This document shows, one piece after another, positions 43,696 through 54,771 of a stretch of DNA of 64,000 nucleotides. Source of the stretch: Alkalihalobacillus bogoriensis ATCC BAA-922 (GTDB lineage Bacteria; Bacillota; Bacilli; Bacillales; Bacillaceae_F); assembly GCF_000621445.1 (NCBI RefSeq), contig NZ_JHYI01000030.1, positions 1 through 64,000 of the forward strand, read 5' to 3'. Within the stretch, counting starts at the first letter, position 1; the number at the start of each line of letters is the position of its first letter. The notes beneath the pieces were generated by a model. That model saw nothing but the letters and a program-made list of their open reading frames with translations. It had not been told where the DNA came from and made no database searches. Made by a program: the position numbers and the translations under genes.

Positions 43696-44990
43696 TGTTT
43701 CGGACGATATCTAATATTATGCGTGTCAGTGATTTGCGTAAAAAAGTTATTTTTACATTACTAATGCTCGTTGTATTTCGTATCGGAAGCTTTATACCTG
43801 TACCCGGTTCAAACCGTGATGTACTTCAGTTCCAAGACGAAGTGAGTGCATTTGGCTTAATTAATACATTCGGTGGTGGAGCACTCGAGAACTACTCGAT
43901 CTTTGCAATGGGTATTATGCCTTACATCACCGCTTCAATTATTGTTCAGTTATTACAAATGGATGTTGTTCCTAAATTTGCAGAATGGGCAAAAGAAGGG
44001 GAAGCTGGCCGTAAAAAATTAGCTCAGTTTACTCGTTACGGAACAATTGTGTTAGGGTTTATTCAAGCTCTAGCAATGTCTATTGGATTTAATAACATTT
44101 TCCCTGGGTTAATTCCTAACCCAAGTGTTCCGAAATATTTGTTCATTGCGTTAGTTTTAACTGCGGGAACTGCATTTTTAATGTGGTTAGGTGAACAAAT
44201 TACTGCTAAAGGTGTAGGAAACGGGATTTCAATTATTATCTTTGCGGGGATTGCCTCTGCAATTCCAACCGCAGTCAACCAATTGTATTTACAGCAAATT
44301 GAAGATGCTGGGGATGCACTGTTTTTAAACATTGTAACCATCGTGCTCTTATTATTAGTTGTATTAGCAATTGTTGTTGGAGTTATTTATGTACAGCAAG
44401 CCATTCGTAAAATTCCTGTACAATATGCTAAAAAGCTTGTTGGTAGAAGTCCAGTAGGTGGTCAATCTACACACTTACCGATAAAAGTAAATGCAGCCGG
44501 GGTTATTCCTGTTATTTTTGCAATGTCCTTATTCATCTTCCCTGCAACAATCGCTGGTTTCTTTGGTGGTAATGCAGTGTCTGAATGGATATTACGTTAT
44601 GTGAATTTACAAGATCCACATCCAATTGGAATGACAATCTATGCTTTACTAATCATTGGATTTACGTATTTCTATACATTCATTCAAGTTAACCCTGAAC
44701 AAATGGCGGAAAACTTGAAAAAACAAGGTGGTTATATCCCTGGCCGAAGACCGGGAAGAGCGACTCAGGAGTTTATCACAACGATCCTATATCGTTTAAC
44801 CTTTGTAGGTGCTTTGTTCTTAACTGCTGTTTCGATTGTTCCGTTTTTCTTTACTCAGTTTATGGATCTACCTCCTGCAGTACAAATTGGCGGAACTGGA
44901 TTATTAATCGTCGTTGGTGTAGCATTAGATACGATGAAACAAATCGAGAGTCAATTAATTAAACGTAGTTATAGAGGTTTTATTAAATAA
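43695..44990 (+). CDS. secY: SecY, protein translocase channel
   Basis: Ten-helix channel for Sec-dependent export; partner SecE is encoded at 17416-17613 in this window. The plug/first periplasmic region (SFIPVPGSNRD) and the cytosolic loops used by ribosome and SecA (QGGYIPGRRPGRATQEF) are visible. 431 residues. Start overlaps rplO by one base. Confidence 0.97.
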   Translation: MFRTISNIMRVSDLRKKVIFTLLMLVVFRIGSFIPVPGSNRDVLQFQDEVSAFGLINTFGGGALENYSIFAMGIMPYITASIIVQLLQMDVVPKFAEWAKEGEAGRKKLAQFTRYGTIVLGFIQALAMSIGFNNIFPGLIPNPSVPKYLFIALVLTAGTAFLMWLGEQITAKGVGNGISIIIFAGIASAIPTAVNQLYLQQIEDAGDALFLNIVTIVLLLLVVLAIVVGVIYVQQAIRKIPVQYAKKLVGRSPVGGQSTHLPIKVNAAGVIPVIFAMSLFIFPATIAGFFGGNAVSEWILRYVNLQDPHPIGMTIYALLIIGFTYFYTFIQVNPEQMAENLKKQGGYIPGRRPGRATQEFITTILYRLTFVGALFLTAVSIVPFFFTQFMDLPPAVQIGGTGLLIVVGVALDTMKQIESQLIKRSYRGFIK

Positions 44991-44997
44991 TTAATAA

Positions 44998-46448
<1,451 letters not shown>

Positions 46449-46466
46449 ATGTAGGTGGTAGCTATT

Positions 46467-46775
46467 ATGATAGATCCTGAATCGGGACCTCAAATAGGTC
46501 AGGTTGTCGAGATTTTAAAGGGTCGAGATAAAGATCAGTTTTGCGTTGTCGTTCGAATTGACAGCCCTCGCTTTGTATATATAGCCGATGGAGATAAGCG
46601 TAAGTATGACCGAGCTAAACGGAAAAATGTACTTCATCTAAAACTTATCGATTATATATCAAGTGAAGTCAAAGAAAGCGTCGAAGAAACTGGTCGTGTT
46701 ACCAATGGAAAGTTGAGATATGCCTTGCAAAAATTTTTAGAACAACAAAATCATTTGCTGAAGGAAGGAGAGTAA
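46467..46775 (+). CDS. ybzG: KOW-domain RNA-binding protein (L14e-like, YbzG)
   Basis: A 102-residue protein with an N-terminal KOW motif ([21 protein letters not shown]), a typical small RNA-binding fold seen also in archaeal L14e. A conserved neighbour between map and infA in bacilli; I know of no established function. The ATG at 46467, 8 bases after AGGTGG, is preferred over a GTG at 46455 that overlaps that site. Confidence 0.85.
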   Translation: MIDPESGPQIGQVVEILKGRDKDQFCVVVRIDSPRFVYIADGDKRKYDRAKRKNVLHLKLIDYISSEVKESVEETGRVTNGKLRYALQKFLEQQNHLLKEGE

Positions 46776-46779
46776 ATTC

Positions 46780-46998
46780 ATGGCGAAAGAAGACGTAATT
46801 GAAGTTGAAGGTACTGTTATAGAGCCACTGCCAAACGCGATGTTTCGAGTTGAGCTTGAGAATGGGCATAAGGTGTTAGCCCATGTATCCGGAAAAATTC
46901 GCATGCATTTTATTCGTATTCTTCCAGGAGATAAAGTAACGGTTGAGTTATCACCGTATGACTTAACACGTGGTAGAATTACGTATCGATATAAATAA
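46780..46998 (+). CDS. infA: Translation initiation factor IF-1
   Basis: OB-fold factor that occupies the A-site during initiation. 72 residues, [22 protein letters not shown] start, near invariant. AAGGAGAG precedes the ATG; begins 4 bases after the KOW gene. Confidence 0.97.
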   Translation: MAKEDVIEVEGTVIEPLPNAMFRVELENGHKVLAHVSGKIRMHFIRILPGDKVTVELSPYDLTRGRITYRYK

Positions 46999-47051
46999 GA
47001 TTAGATTAGATTGAATTTATTATTCTTCGGCAAAGCTGATAGAAGCAATAA

Positions 47052-47201
<150 letters not shown>

Positions 47202-47222
47202 TTTAAAGGAGGTGCTTATGTA

Positions 47223-47588
47223 ATGGCACGTATTTCAGGTGTCGACATCCCTCGTGATAAACGAGTTGTTGTCTCGCTAACATACATCTATGGTGTAGGT
47301 AAACAAAGATCTTCTGAAATTCTAGCAAAAGCAGGAGTTTCTGAAGATACTCGAGTTCGTGATTTAACAGAGGAAGAGTTAAACAAAATCCGTGAAGTTA
47401 TCGATGCATATCGTGTAGAAGGTGACCTTCGTCGTGAGATTTCTCTTAACATCAAACGTTTAATCGAAATCGGTTCTTATCGTGGTATCCGTCATCGTCG
47501 TGGCTTACCAGTTCGTGGACAAAATTCAAAAAACAATGCTCGTACTCGTAAAGGTCCTCGTCGTACAGTAGCAAATAAGAAGAAGTAA
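47223..47588 (+). CDS. rpsM: Ribosomal protein S13
   Basis: 30S head protein contacting the P-site t[22 protein letters not shown] start, basic C-terminal tail ([15 protein letters not shown]). 121 residues. AAAGGAGG precedes the ATG by 10 bases. Confidence 0.97.
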   Translation: MARISGVDIPRDKRVVVSLTYIYGVGKQRSSEILAKAGVSEDTRVRDLTEEELNKIREVIDAYRVEGDLRREISLNIKRLIEIGSYRGIRHRRGLPVRGQNSKNNARTRKGPRRTVANKKK

Positions 47589-47602
47589 AGGAGGTAACGT
47601 AA

Positions 47603-47995
47603 ATGGCTAAAAGAACGAACACACGTACAAAACGTCGTCAACGTAAAAATGTTGATACTGGAGTTGCTCATATTAAATCTACATTTAACAACACGATCGT
47701 AACAATTACTGACGTACATGGTAACGCAATTTCATGGGCAAGTGCTGGAAACTTAGGGTTTAAAGGTTCTCGTAAATCTACTCCGTTTGCTGCACAAATG
47801 GCTGCAGAAGCTGCTGGTAAAACAGCAATGGAACACGGCATGAAAACAGTTGAAGTTTCTGTTAAAGGACCTGGAGCTGGTCGTGAGGCAGCAATTCGCT
47901 CACTTCAAGCGGTTGGCTTAGAAGTTAACATGATTAAAGACGTTACTCCTGTACCTCATAATGGTTGCCGTCCGCCAAAACGTCGTAGAGTGTAA
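47603..47995 (+). CDS. rpsK: Ribosomal protein S11
   Basis: Platform protein at the E-site. [19 protein letters not shown] and the C-terminal [15 protein letters not shown] are conserved. 130 residues; AAAGGAGG precedes the ATG. Confidence 0.97.
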   Translation: MAKRTNTRTKRRQRKNVDTGVAHIKSTFNNTIVTITDVHGNAISWASAGNLGFKGSRKSTPFAAQMAAEAAGKTAMEHGMKTVEVSVKGPGAGREAAIRSLQAVGLEVNMIKDVTPVPHNGCRPPKRRRV

Positions 47996-48126
47996 AAGAA
48001 ATCAAAAGGATTGAATAGATTTCCTTAAAGTGTCAATAATGGGTTAAGACGAGATTTCCCTGTGAAACGGTTCTTACAAGTTATTGACTGTTTAGGTTGT
48101 ATACGTTCGGAACTGCCTAATGGGGG

Positions 48127-48161
48127 ATTCCGGTCAGGCAAGAAAAGAAGTCTACCGGAAT
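48127..48161 (+). other. Inverted repeat in the rpoA leader
   Basis: ATTCCGGT (48127-48134) and ACCGGAAT (48154-48161) pair perfectly over a 19-base loop, 27 bases before rpoA. The 193-base rpsK-rpoA gap has no good promoter (TTGACT at 48084 has no partner at the right distance). May affect rpoA translation; inferred. Confidence 0.4.
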
Positions 48162-48188
48162 TCGACGTTTTGAAGGAGGGTTTGTTGA

Positions 48189-49133
48189 ATGATAGAAATA
48201 GAAAAGCCAAATATTGAAACGGTTGAGATTAGTGAAGATGCAAAGTATGGTAAGTTTATTGTTGAACCACTTGAGCGCGGGTATGGTACAACTTTAGGTA
48301 ATTCGCTACGTCGTATCCTTTTATCTTCATTACCAGGGGCAGCTGTAACATCTGTACAAATTGATGGTGTGTTGCATGAATTTTCTACAATTGAAGGCGT
48401 TGTAGAAGACGTAACAACGATTATCCTCAATTTAAAACAGCTTGCTTTAAAAATATATTCTGATGAACAAAAAACATTAGAAATTGATATGCAAGGTGAA
48501 GGACCTGTTACTGCAGGAGATTTAACTCATGACAGTGATGTAGACGTGCTGAATCCTGATCTTCATATTGCTACATTAGCAAGTGGTGGTCGTTTGCACC
48601 TACGAATTAATGCAAAGCGTGGTCGAGGCTATGTTCCTGCTGAAGGAAATAAGTCTGAAGAGTTACCAATTGGCGTTATTCCAATTGACTCGATTTTCAC
48701 ACCTGTCTCTCGCGTAAACTATCAAGTAGAAAACACTCGTGTTGGCCAAATTACAAACTATGATAAACTAACCCTGGATGTTTGGACTGACGGAAGCATT
48801 CGCCCTGAAGAGGCTGTTTCTCTTGGAGCAAAAATTTTAACTGAGCATTTAAATATATTCGTAGGCTTAACAGATCAAGCTCAAAATGCTGAAATTATGG
48901 TAGAAAAAGAAGAAGACCAGAAAGAAAAAGTTCTGGAAATGACAATCGAAGAATTAGATTTGTCTGTTCGTTCTTACAACTGCCTGAAGCGCGCCGGTAT
49001 AAATACCGTGCAAGAGCTTACTCATAAGTCTGAAGAAGATATGATGAAAGTTCGTAACTTAGGACGTAAATCACTTGAAGAAGTTCAAGAAAAGCTTGGT
49101 GAACTCGGTTTAGGATTACGTAAAGAAGATTAA
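48189..49133 (+). CDS. rpoA: RNA polymerase alpha subunit
   Basis: The N-terminal domain dimerises and nucleates polymerase assembly. The C-terminal domain (from about residue 245, [23 protein letters not shown]) binds UP elements and activators. 314 residues. AAGGAGGG precedes the ATG. Between rpsK and rplQ as in all bacilli. Confidence 0.97.
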   Translation: MIEIEKPNIETVEISEDAKYGKFIVEPLERGYGTTLGNSLRRILLSSLPGAAVTSVQIDGVLHEFSTIEGVVEDVTTIILNLKQLALKIYSDEQKTLEIDMQGEGPVTAGDLTHDSDVDVLNPDLHIATLASGGRLHLRINAKRGRGYVPAEGNKSEELPIGVIPIDSIFTPVSRVNYQVENTRVGQITNYDKLTLDVWTDGSIRPEEAVSLGAKILTEHLNIFVGLTDQAQNAEIMVEKEEDQKEKVLEMTIEELDLSVRSYNCLKRAGINTVQELTHKSEEDMMKVRNLGRKSLEEVQEKLGELGLGLRKED

Positions 49134-49158
49134 CTAGCAGCAAAGGAGGGAATCTCAT

Positions 49159-49521
49159 ATGGCATATGCAAAATTAGGACGTGACAGTGCTGGTCGTAAA
49201 GCATTGTTCCGTGATTTAGCTACAGATTTAATCATTAATGAAAAAATCGAAACGACTGAAGCAAAAGCGAAAGAGCTTCGTTCAATCGTGGAGAAACTAA
49301 TTACGCTTGGAAAACGTGGAGACCTACATGCACGTCGTCAAGTGGCTTCATTTGTACGTCGTGAAGTTGCAGACGAAGAATCAGGACAAGATGCAATTCA
49401 AAAGTTATTCAGTGATATTGCACCTCGTTATGAAGAACGTCAAGGTGGATACACACGTATTCTTAAAGTTGGCCCTCGTCGTGGAGACGGCGCGCCGATG
49501 GTAATTATTGAACTAGTGTAA
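49159..49521 (+). CDS. rplQ: Ribosomal protein L17
   Basis: 50S protein at the tunnel exit; begins [20 protein letters not shown] and has 120 residues. AAAGGAGG precedes the ATG. Last gene of the superoperon, followed by a terminator. Confidence 0.97.
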   Translation: MAYAKLGRDSAGRKALFRDLATDLIINEKIETTEAKAKELRSIVEKLITLGKRGDLHARRQVASFVRREVADEESGQDAIQKLFSDIAPRYEERQGGYTRILKVGPRRGDGAPMVIIELV

Positions 49522-49546
49522 CAGTAAGAGTCAAACTCTAACGACT

Positions 49547-49596
49547 AAGGGCGCAACAGATCCGAGCTACAGCTCTGACTCTGAGGGCCCTTTTTT
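49547..49596 (+). terminator. Terminator after rplQ
   Basis: AAGGGC (49547-49552) pairs with GCCCTT (49587-49592), with inner pairing near CAGA...TCTG, and is followed by TTTTTTG. It divides the ribosomal superoperon from the ECF transporter genes. Confidence 0.75.
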
Positions 49597-49635
49597 GTTT
49601 GGTCTTACAACTTTAAAGAAGTGAGGTTGGGTATT

Positions 49636-50475
49636 ATGAAAGAGGTAATCGTAATCGAAAATCTGAGCTTTACATATGAGGGCGCACAACAACCTGCACT
49701 TCAAGATGTTACTCTTACTGTGAATGAAGGGGAATGGATCGCTATTACGGGTCACAATGGCTCTGGAAAGTCGACTTTAGCCAAACTATTAAATGGATTA
49801 TATATACCTTCTAGTGGCAAGGTTGTCGTCGACGGGTTTTTAACGAACGAAGTAGACAATGTATGGGAAGTTCGTCAAAGAGTAGGGGTTGTGTTTCAAA
49901 ACCCAGAGAATCAATTTGTTGCAACAACGGTGAAAGATGATATCGCTTTTGGGTTGGAGAATTTAGGGTTCCCACCAAGTGAAATGGAAGCCATTATTGT
50001 TGAAAGTGCCAAACGAGTAAACGTAGACCAGTTGTTAATGAAAGAGCCTCATCACCTATCAGGTGGACAAAAACAACGAGTGGCGATTGCGGGAATTTTA
50101 GCAGTGAAACCAAAGGTTATGGTGTTTGACGAGGCGACATCGATGTTAGACCCGATAGGAAGAAAAGAGATTATAACGTCCATTCAACAACTTCACCAAC
50201 AGGAAAAATTAACGATTATTACAATCACCCATGACTTGTCAGAAGCAATATTAGCCGACCGAATGGTTGTTTTAGAGGAAGGAAGAATCATAATACAAGG
50301 AAAACCTAAAGAATTATTTGTACAACAGGAAAAATTAAGAAATGTTGGTTTAGAACTTCCGTTTCTTATCGAACTGCAAGAAGAGCTAATTAAAAGGGGA
50401 ATTTCTCTTTCAGGTCAAAGTATGACAGAAGCAGAGTTGGTGAGTGAGCTATGGATATCCGTGCAGAAAAAGTAA
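49636..50475 (+). CDS. ecfA1: EcfA1, energy-coupling factor transporter ATPase
   Basis: ATPase of the shared ECF module that powers several vitamin and nickel/cobalt S-components. Walker A GHNGSGKST from residue 39, signature LSGGQKQRVAIAG, Walker B VMVFDEATSMLD. The ATG at 49636 (MKEVIVIENLSF) gives 279 residues, with GAGG 9 bases upstream. It overlaps ecfA2 by 25 bases. Confidence 0.94.
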   Translation: MKEVIVIENLSFTYEGAQQPALQDVTLTVNEGEWIAITGHNGSGKSTLAKLLNGLYIPSSGKVVVDGFLTNEVDNVWEVRQRVGVVFQNPENQFVATTVKDDIAFGLENLGFPPSEMEAIIVESAKRVNVDQLLMKEPHHLSGGQKQRVAIAGILAVKPKVMVFDEATSMLDPIGRKEIITSIQQLHQQEKLTIITITHDLSEAILADRMVVLEEGRIIIQGKPKELFVQQEKLRNVGLELPFLIELQEELIKRGISLSGQSMTEAELVSELWISVQKK

Positions 50476-51320
50476 CCTATGAATATATGCCAGGAACCCC
50501 TTTTTCTCATTATGCGATACGAGATATATCGATTACGATTCCATCTAAATCCTACACCGCTATAATTGGACAAACAGGATCGGGCAAATCAACACTTGTT
50601 CAACATTTCAACGGATTATTAACACCAACAAAAGGAGAAATAAAAGTTGGTGATAGAACGATTTATTCAACGAAAAAGAATAAGCATTTAAAAGAACTTA
50701 GGCAAAAAGTTGGACTAGTTTTTCAGTATCCTGAACATCAATTATTTGAAGAAACGGTAGAGAAAGACATTTGTTTTGGTCCTTTAAATTTTGGTGTTCC
50801 GATAGAAAAAGCGAAACATCGAGCTTCCTTATGGCTGCAAAGAGTTGGCTTGTCTGAAGAATTTCTACAACGGTCACCTTTTGAACTAAGTGGTGGTCAA
50901 ATGAGGCGTGTCGCCATAGCCGGAGTTCTAGCGATGGACCCAGAAGTATTAATTGTTGATGAGCCAACAGCCGGACTTGACCCAAAAGGAAGAAAAGAAA
51001 TGATGGATCTATTTTCAGTGTTACATAAAGAACATGGGAAGAGTGTTGTTCTCGTTACACATAATATGCTCGATGCCGCACGGTTTGCTGACCAAATTAT
51101 TGTAATGAAAGAAGGGACGGTGGCCGCTAACGGAAGCCCTACGGAAATCTTTAAGCAACGAGAGAGACTTTTTGAGTTAGGGTTGGATATGCCAGAACCT
51201 GTTCAGTTTCTGTATGCGTTAAGTAAAAGACTGAACCAAGAAATGCCGCCCGTGGCGTTCTCAGTTGAAGAAGTGGCAGAACAAGTTACGGCGATGTGCC
51301 ATAAAGAAAGGTTGACGTAA
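50451..51320 (+). CDS. ecfA2: EcfA2, energy-coupling factor transporter ATPase
   Basis: Second ATPase of the ECF module. Walker [10 protein letters not shown] near 41-49, signature [13 protein letters not shown], Walker [13 protein letters not shown]. 289 residues. Start lies 25 bases inside ecfA1, suggesting coupled synthesis of the heterodimer; ecfT follows after one base. Confidence 0.94.
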   Translation: MDIRAEKVTYEYMPGTPFSHYAIRDISITIPSKSYTAIIGQTGSGKSTLVQHFNGLLTPTKGEIKVGDRTIYSTKKNKHLKELRQKVGLVFQYPEHQLFEETVEKDICFGPLNFGVPIEKAKHRASLWLQRVGLSEEFLQRSPFELSGGQMRRVAIAGVLAMDPEVLIVDEPTAGLDPKGRKEMMDLFSVLHKEHGKSVVLVTHNMLDAARFADQIIVMKEGTVAANGSPTEIFKQRERLFELGLDMPEPVQFLYALSKRLNQEMPPVAFSVEEVAEQVTAMCHKERLT

Positions 51321-51321
51321 C

Positions 51322-52119
51322 ATGTTTTCGCACGTCATTATTGGACAATATGTAGATGGACACTCTTATTTACACCGCTTAGATCCTAGGTCAAAGCTAC
51401 TTGCAATCTTATTTTTTATTATCATTATATTTCTAGCAAACAATTGGACAACATACGTACTAATTTCCGCTGTAGCCATAGGACTTGTACTTCTCTCTCG
51501 GGTATCGCTTCGATTTATATACCGAGGGTTAAAACCAGTATTTTTTCTTTTAGTTTTTACACTTGTCGTCCATATCATTATAAATAAAGAAGGGGCACTT
51601 GTTTATGAATGGGGTCCGTTTGCCGTTTATGAAGGTGGTATTACAAATGGGGTTTTTATTTGTATTCGACTGCTTGTCATTTTCTTACTCACATCATTAC
51701 TTACGTTAACAACACCACCGCTCGATTTAACAGACGGACTCGAGAGTCTCTTACGTCCATTTAAACGAGTAGGTGTACCTGCTCATGAACTAGCGTTGAT
51801 GATGTCGATTTCCTTACGCTTTATTCCAACATTACTGCAAGAAACGGAAAAAATTATGAAAGCACAAATGGCTCGAGGGGTCGATTTCAAATCGGGTCCG
51901 ATTACCGACCGGGTGAAGGCCATTTTCCCACTCCTTATCCCTTTATTTATTCATTCCTTTAAACGAGCAGAAGACTTAGCGACTGCGATGGAATCGCGTG
52001 GTTATCGCGGCGGGGAAGGACGGACAAAAATAAGAGTGTTGCAATGGACGAGAAAGGATAGTCTCGTATTTATTGTCATCTCTCTAATTGCCATTGGGTT
52101 ATTATTGTTTCGTTCGTAA
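51322..52119 (+). CDS. ecfT: EcfT, energy-coupling factor transmembrane subunit
   Basis: Membrane scaffold linking the ATPases to S-components. Several hydrophobic helices, and two Ala-Arg-Gly-type coupling motifs (AQMARGVDF near residue 190 and [10 protein letters not shown] near 225) that contact EcfA1/A2. 265 residues. No S-component gene is in the window; they are usually scattered. Confidence 0.93.
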   Translation: MFSHVIIGQYVDGHSYLHRLDPRSKLLAILFFIIIIFLANNWTTYVLISAVAIGLVLLSRVSLRFIYRGLKPVFFLLVFTLVVHIIINKEGALVYEWGPFAVYEGGITNGVFICIRLLVIFLLTSLLTLTTPPLDLTDGLESLLRPFKRVGVPAHELALMMSISLRFIPTLLQETEKIMKAQMARGVDFKSGPITDRVKAIFPLLIPLFIHSFKRAEDLATAMESRGYRGGEGRTKIRVLQWTRKDSLVFIVISLIAIGLLLFRS

Positions 52120-52150
52120 TGTTTAATAAATGGGAAAAGGAGGGATAATG

Positions 52151-52888
52151 ATGAAAAGAATGAAATGCATTGTTTCTTATGATGGAAGTGAGTTTTCCGG
52201 GTTTCAAATTCAACCTAATAAACGAACGGTCCAAGGTGATTTAGAAGAAGCTTTACGAAAAATACATAAAGGTCAAGACGTGGCCCTTACAGCTTCAGGT
52301 CGTACAGACGCAGGTGTGCATGCCCAAGGACAAGTCATTCACTTTGATACAACTTTGGCCATTGATGAAGAAAGATGGCCCCGTGCACTACGTTCTTTGC
52401 TGCCTGATGATATAGTTATCGTACAGGCAGAGGAAGTGGATTATCAGTTCCATGCTCGGTTTGATGTGAAAACAAAAGAATATCGGTATCGGATATTATG
52501 TTCACAAACCGAAGAAGTGTTTAGAAGAAAGTATGTGTATCATTATCCATATCCTCTTCAGCTAGATAAGATGAAAGAAGCGGCAAAGCTACTCATAGGC
52601 ACGTTTGACTTTACCTCATTTTGTTCTGCTAAAACAGTCGTGGGGAATAAAGTGAGAACAATTTATGAGCTAGAATTGATTGAAGAAGGAAATGAACTGA
52701 TTATTCGTGTTGTCGGAAGTGGCTTTTTATACAATATGGTTCGTATTATAGTAGGGACATTGCTTGAAGTTGGACAAGGTAAGAAAAAGGTTTCAGATAT
52801 AACACAAATCATCGAGGCAAAAAGCCGGGATAAAGCAGGAAAAACAGCACCTAGCCATGGATTGTATTTATGGAAAGTGACGTATTAA
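52151..52888 (+). CDS. truA: TruA, tRNA pseudouridine(38-40) synthase
   Basis: Makes pseudouridine in the anticodon arm. Catalytic Asp53 in [18 protein letters not shown] at 52137-52144 favours ATG 52151 ([12 protein letters not shown], 245 residues); ATG 52148 is 3 bases away from that site, and frames from 52130 include it. Follows ecfT by about 30 bases, as in Bacillus. Confidence 0.95.
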   Translation: MKRMKCIVSYDGSEFSGFQIQPNKRTVQGDLEEALRKIHKGQDVALTASGRTDAGVHAQGQVIHFDTTLAIDEERWPRALRSLLPDDIVIVQAEEVDYQFHARFDVKTKEYRYRILCSQTEEVFRRKYVYHYPYPLQLDKMKEAAKLLIGTFDFTSFCSAKTVVGNKVRTIYELELIEEGNELIIRVVGSGFLYNMVRIIVGTLLEVGQGKKKVSDITQIIEAKSRDKAGKTAPSHGLYLWKVTY

Positions 52889-52929
52889 AAAAAATATTAT
52901 AAACAACGTATCCTAGTGTAACAAAACGG

Positions 52930-52958
52930 TTGACATTAAGTTTTATATAGGATATGAT
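52930..52958 (+). promoter_or_regulatory. Promoter of rplM-rpsI
   Basis: TTGACA at 52930-52935, 17-base spacer, TATGAT at 52953-52958. Confidence 0.8.
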
Positions 52959-52964
52959 GTTAAA

Positions 52965-53075
52965 TGGTATTTCTAAAATAAACCCACTAGCCCCGGGTTT
53001 ACGGTTAGAGTGTTACTATAGACAATGGAAAATCTAAATAAAAATTCAAAATGAAATGAAACGTTTCGCATAGGA
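52965..53075 (+). promoter_or_regulatory. Probable L13 leader
   Basis: The leader begins with TAAACCC...GGGTTTA (52979-53001), then GGTTAGAGTGTTAC and GACAATGG, and ends before AGGAGGG. Position and the GGTTTACGGTTAGAGTG block resemble the low-GC L13 leader, in which the mRNA is thought to be regulated by L13. This is from memory of the motif; a covariance model would decide. Confidence 0.5.
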
Positions 53076-53084
53076 GGGAACAAG

Positions 53085-53522
53085 ATGCGTACAACATATA
53101 TGGCAAAGCCAAACGAAGTTGAACGTAAGTGGTATGTAGTTGACGCAGAAGGCCAAACTTTAGGTCGTCTTGCGAGTGAAGTTGCTTCAATCCTTCGTGG
53201 TAAACATAAACCAACGTTTACACCACACGTAGATACAGGTGATTTCGTAATTATTATTAATGCTTCAAAGATTGTTTTAACTGGGAAGAAGTTAACTGAC
53301 AAGATTTATTATCGTCATACTAATCATCCAGGTGGATTAAAACAAACAACAGCTGGAGAAATGTTAAAAAACAAACCTGAAAGAATGCTTGAATTAGCAA
53401 TCAAAGGTATGTTACCGAAAAATACACTTGGACGTAAGCAAGGTATGAAACTTCATGTCTACGCTGGTAGTGAGCATAAACATGAAGCACAAAAGCCAGA
53501 AGCTTATGAGCTTCGTGGATAA
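53085..53522 (+). CDS. rplM: Ribosomal protein L13
   Basis: Early 50S assembly protein. [20 protein letters not shown] start and the [20 protein letters not shown] segment are conserved. 145 residues. AGGAGGG precedes the ATG. Confidence 0.97.
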   Translation: MRTTYMAKPNEVERKWYVVDAEGQTLGRLASEVASILRGKHKPTFTPHVDTGDFVIIINASKIVLTGKKLTDKIYYRHTNHPGGLKQTTAGEMLKNKPERMLELAIKGMLPKNTLGRKQGMKLHVYAGSEHKHEAQKPEAYELRG

Positions 53523-53541
53523 TTAAAAGGAGGTTATTTTC

Positions 53542-53937
53542 TTGGCACAAGTACAATATTATGGTACTGGTCGTCGTAAGCACTCTGTAGCACGTGTTCG
53601 TTTAGTGCCTGGTGACGGTCGTATTGTTATTAATAATCGTGAAATCGATACGTATTTTGGTGGTAAAGAAACGTTAAAATTAATCGTAAAACAACCATTA
53701 GTAGAAACAGCGACAGAAGGACAATATGATGTTCTTGTTAATGTACAAGGCGGAGGATATACTGGTCAAGCTGGTGCTATCCGTCATGGTGTATCAAGAG
53801 CTCTATTAGAAGTTGATCCTGAATACCGTGCATCTTTAAAAGCTGCTGGTTTCTTAACGCGTGATGCTCGTATGAAAGAACGTAAAAAATACGGTCTTAA
53901 AGCAGCTCGTCGTGCACCTCAGTTCTCAAAACGTTAA
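53542..53937 (+). CDS. rpsI: Ribosomal protein S9
   Basis: 30S protein whose C-terminal SKR tail touches the P-site tRNA. 131 residues. TTG start ([15 protein letters not shown]) after AAGGAGG. The last codons (from 53916) and everything to about 54420 recur as a second copy at 56048-56562, downstream of the lipoprotein gene, in a non-coding context. This gene itself is intact. Confidence 0.97.
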   Translation: MAQVQYYGTGRRKHSVARVRLVPGDGRIVINNREIDTYFGGKETLKLIVKQPLVETATEGQYDVLVNVQGGGYTGQAGAIRHGVSRALLEVDPEYRASLKAAGFLTRDARMKERKKYGLKAARRAPQFSKR

Positions 53938-53950
53938 TATGTACGTTTGG

Positions 53951-53990
53951 AAGGCTCTCAAGCTATTTTGCTTGGGGGTCTTATTTATTT
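53951..53990 (+). terminator. Terminator after rpsI
   Basis: AAGGCTCTCAAGC pairs with GCTTGGGGGTCTT (some G-T pairs), then ATTTATTTTTT. A second, diverged copy is at about 56082-56127. Confidence 0.75.
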
Positions 53991-53994
53991 TTTA

Positions 53995-54067
53995 AAAGAT
54001 AAGGAAGTATAATAATTTTGGTATAGCAGTGAAGCTCCGCACTTCGCTTGAAAGAAAAGACGCTTTT
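53995..54067 (+). repeat. Dispersed repeat R, copy R3 (shortened)
   Basis: Left block AAAGATAAGGAAGTATAATAATTTTGGTATAGC-type sequence, then CTCCGCACTTCGCTTGAAAG and GACGCTTTT; the GAAGAGCGAAGGCTGCGC part present in R2, R4 and R5 is missing. Joined directly to element E. Confidence 0.8.
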
Positions 54068-54404
54068 ATGGTAAGTAAGCGGCCAGGAAAACCGTTATCT
54101 GTGAACATTGCTAGCGTTTTGTAACGTTGGAGGACACAGGAGCAGTTAATCATAATATATTGCTAGGGATAGAGTCGCTTTTGCGTGAATAAGGGCTCCT
54201 GTGGCCGCTAAAAAACGGAAACCCGTATCATGTACAAATAACGGCTGCTCTGACCGCAAATATGAGACATGGGATGTGTTGGTTGTTCATCATACCGCTA
54301 TTGCTTATGGAGCGGGAGGAGATTGGATCTATAAAGATGTTGATGACTCTGAGCTGACAATCTCGATGATTGTATTAAGGATTTTCACAGCGGTAAACCA
54401 GTCA
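54068..54404 (+). repeat. Element E, copy A (branched-fold sequence)
   Basis: About 337 bases between R3 and R4. A 15-base right arm (54195-54209, GCTCCTGTGGCCGCT) pairs with two separate left segments: GCTCCTGTG with CACAGGAGC at 54135-54143, and GCCGCT with AGCGGC at 54078-54083, which gives a three-way junction. The third branch contains CGTT-ttgt-AACG (54115-54126). ACGG-aaac-CCGT follows the junction. A GTG frame from 54201 is not kept in copy B because of a 2-base indel, so it is probably not protein coding. Unrecognised; it could be a structured RNA or a small mobile element. Confidence 0.7.
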
Positions 54405-54410
54405 TTTTTT

Positions 54411-54586
54411 AAAAAGATAGGTATAAAAATTTTGGTGTAGCAGTGAAGTTTTGAAAGCTTATTCTAGAAGAGAGAAGGCTGCGCACCTGCGCGTTTCACC
54501 CCAAAAGAGCACTTGGGGCTGACTGTCAAAAGCGGGCAGGGTTCCGCACTTCGCTTGAAACGAAAACACGCTCCGCGTTTTTCTTA
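54411..54586 (+). repeat. Dispersed repeat R, copy R4 (near full length)
   Basis: Same order of blocks as R2: AAAGATAGG..TATAAAAATTTTGGTG, GAAGGCTGCGCACCTGCGCG, CACCCCAA...TTGGGG, GCGGGCAGGGTTCCGCACTTCGC, and a terminal CACGC-tcc-GCG-TTTTTCTTA. It follows element E copy A and precedes the lipoprotein gene promoter region. Confidence 0.85.
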
Positions 54587-54711
54587 ATGCTAAAAAGAGT
54601 TTTCTACTGCGGGATTTTTATCGGTTGCAACTGACCGCAACTTATTTTTGATAATACTTTCAAGCCTTTTATGATAAATACTTTTTTTGCATAGATTAAT
54701 TAACTATTGGT

Positions 54712-54739
54712 TTTCATTTCCAGAAAAGGATGTTATAAT
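54712..54739 (+). promoter_or_regulatory. Possible promoter of the lipoprotein gene
   Basis: TTTCAT at 54712-54717, 16 bases, then TATAAT at 54734-54739 with TG at 54731-54732 (extended -10). The kinase gene downstream has the same TGTTATAAT box. Confidence 0.5.
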
Positions 54740-54771
54740 AATTCCTGTTAATTTACATAGGGGAGGAAAAT

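Larger units (their letters stand above)
53916..54420 (+). repeat. Long direct repeat, copy A (rpsI tail + R3 + E)
   Basis: Starts ACCTCAGTTCTCAAAACG inside rpsI and ends at TTTTTTAAAAAGATAG. It is followed collinearly by copy B at 56048-56562: same order, mostly identical by eye, with scattered substitutions and indels, including different internal deletions in the R part. The two copies bracket repeat R4 and the lipoprotein gene. Confidence 0.9.

Noticed and set aside
48084-48105. TTGACT and TATACG as an rpoA promoter
   Set aside because: The spacer is 10 bases, too short for sigma-A; nothing fits at 16-18 bases.
54201-54440. GTG frame of 79 codons in element E copy A
   Set aside because: The second copy of E has a 2-base indel early in the frame, so the peptides diverge after about 11 residues; the frame then runs into repeat R4. 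Better explained as structured non-coding sequence.
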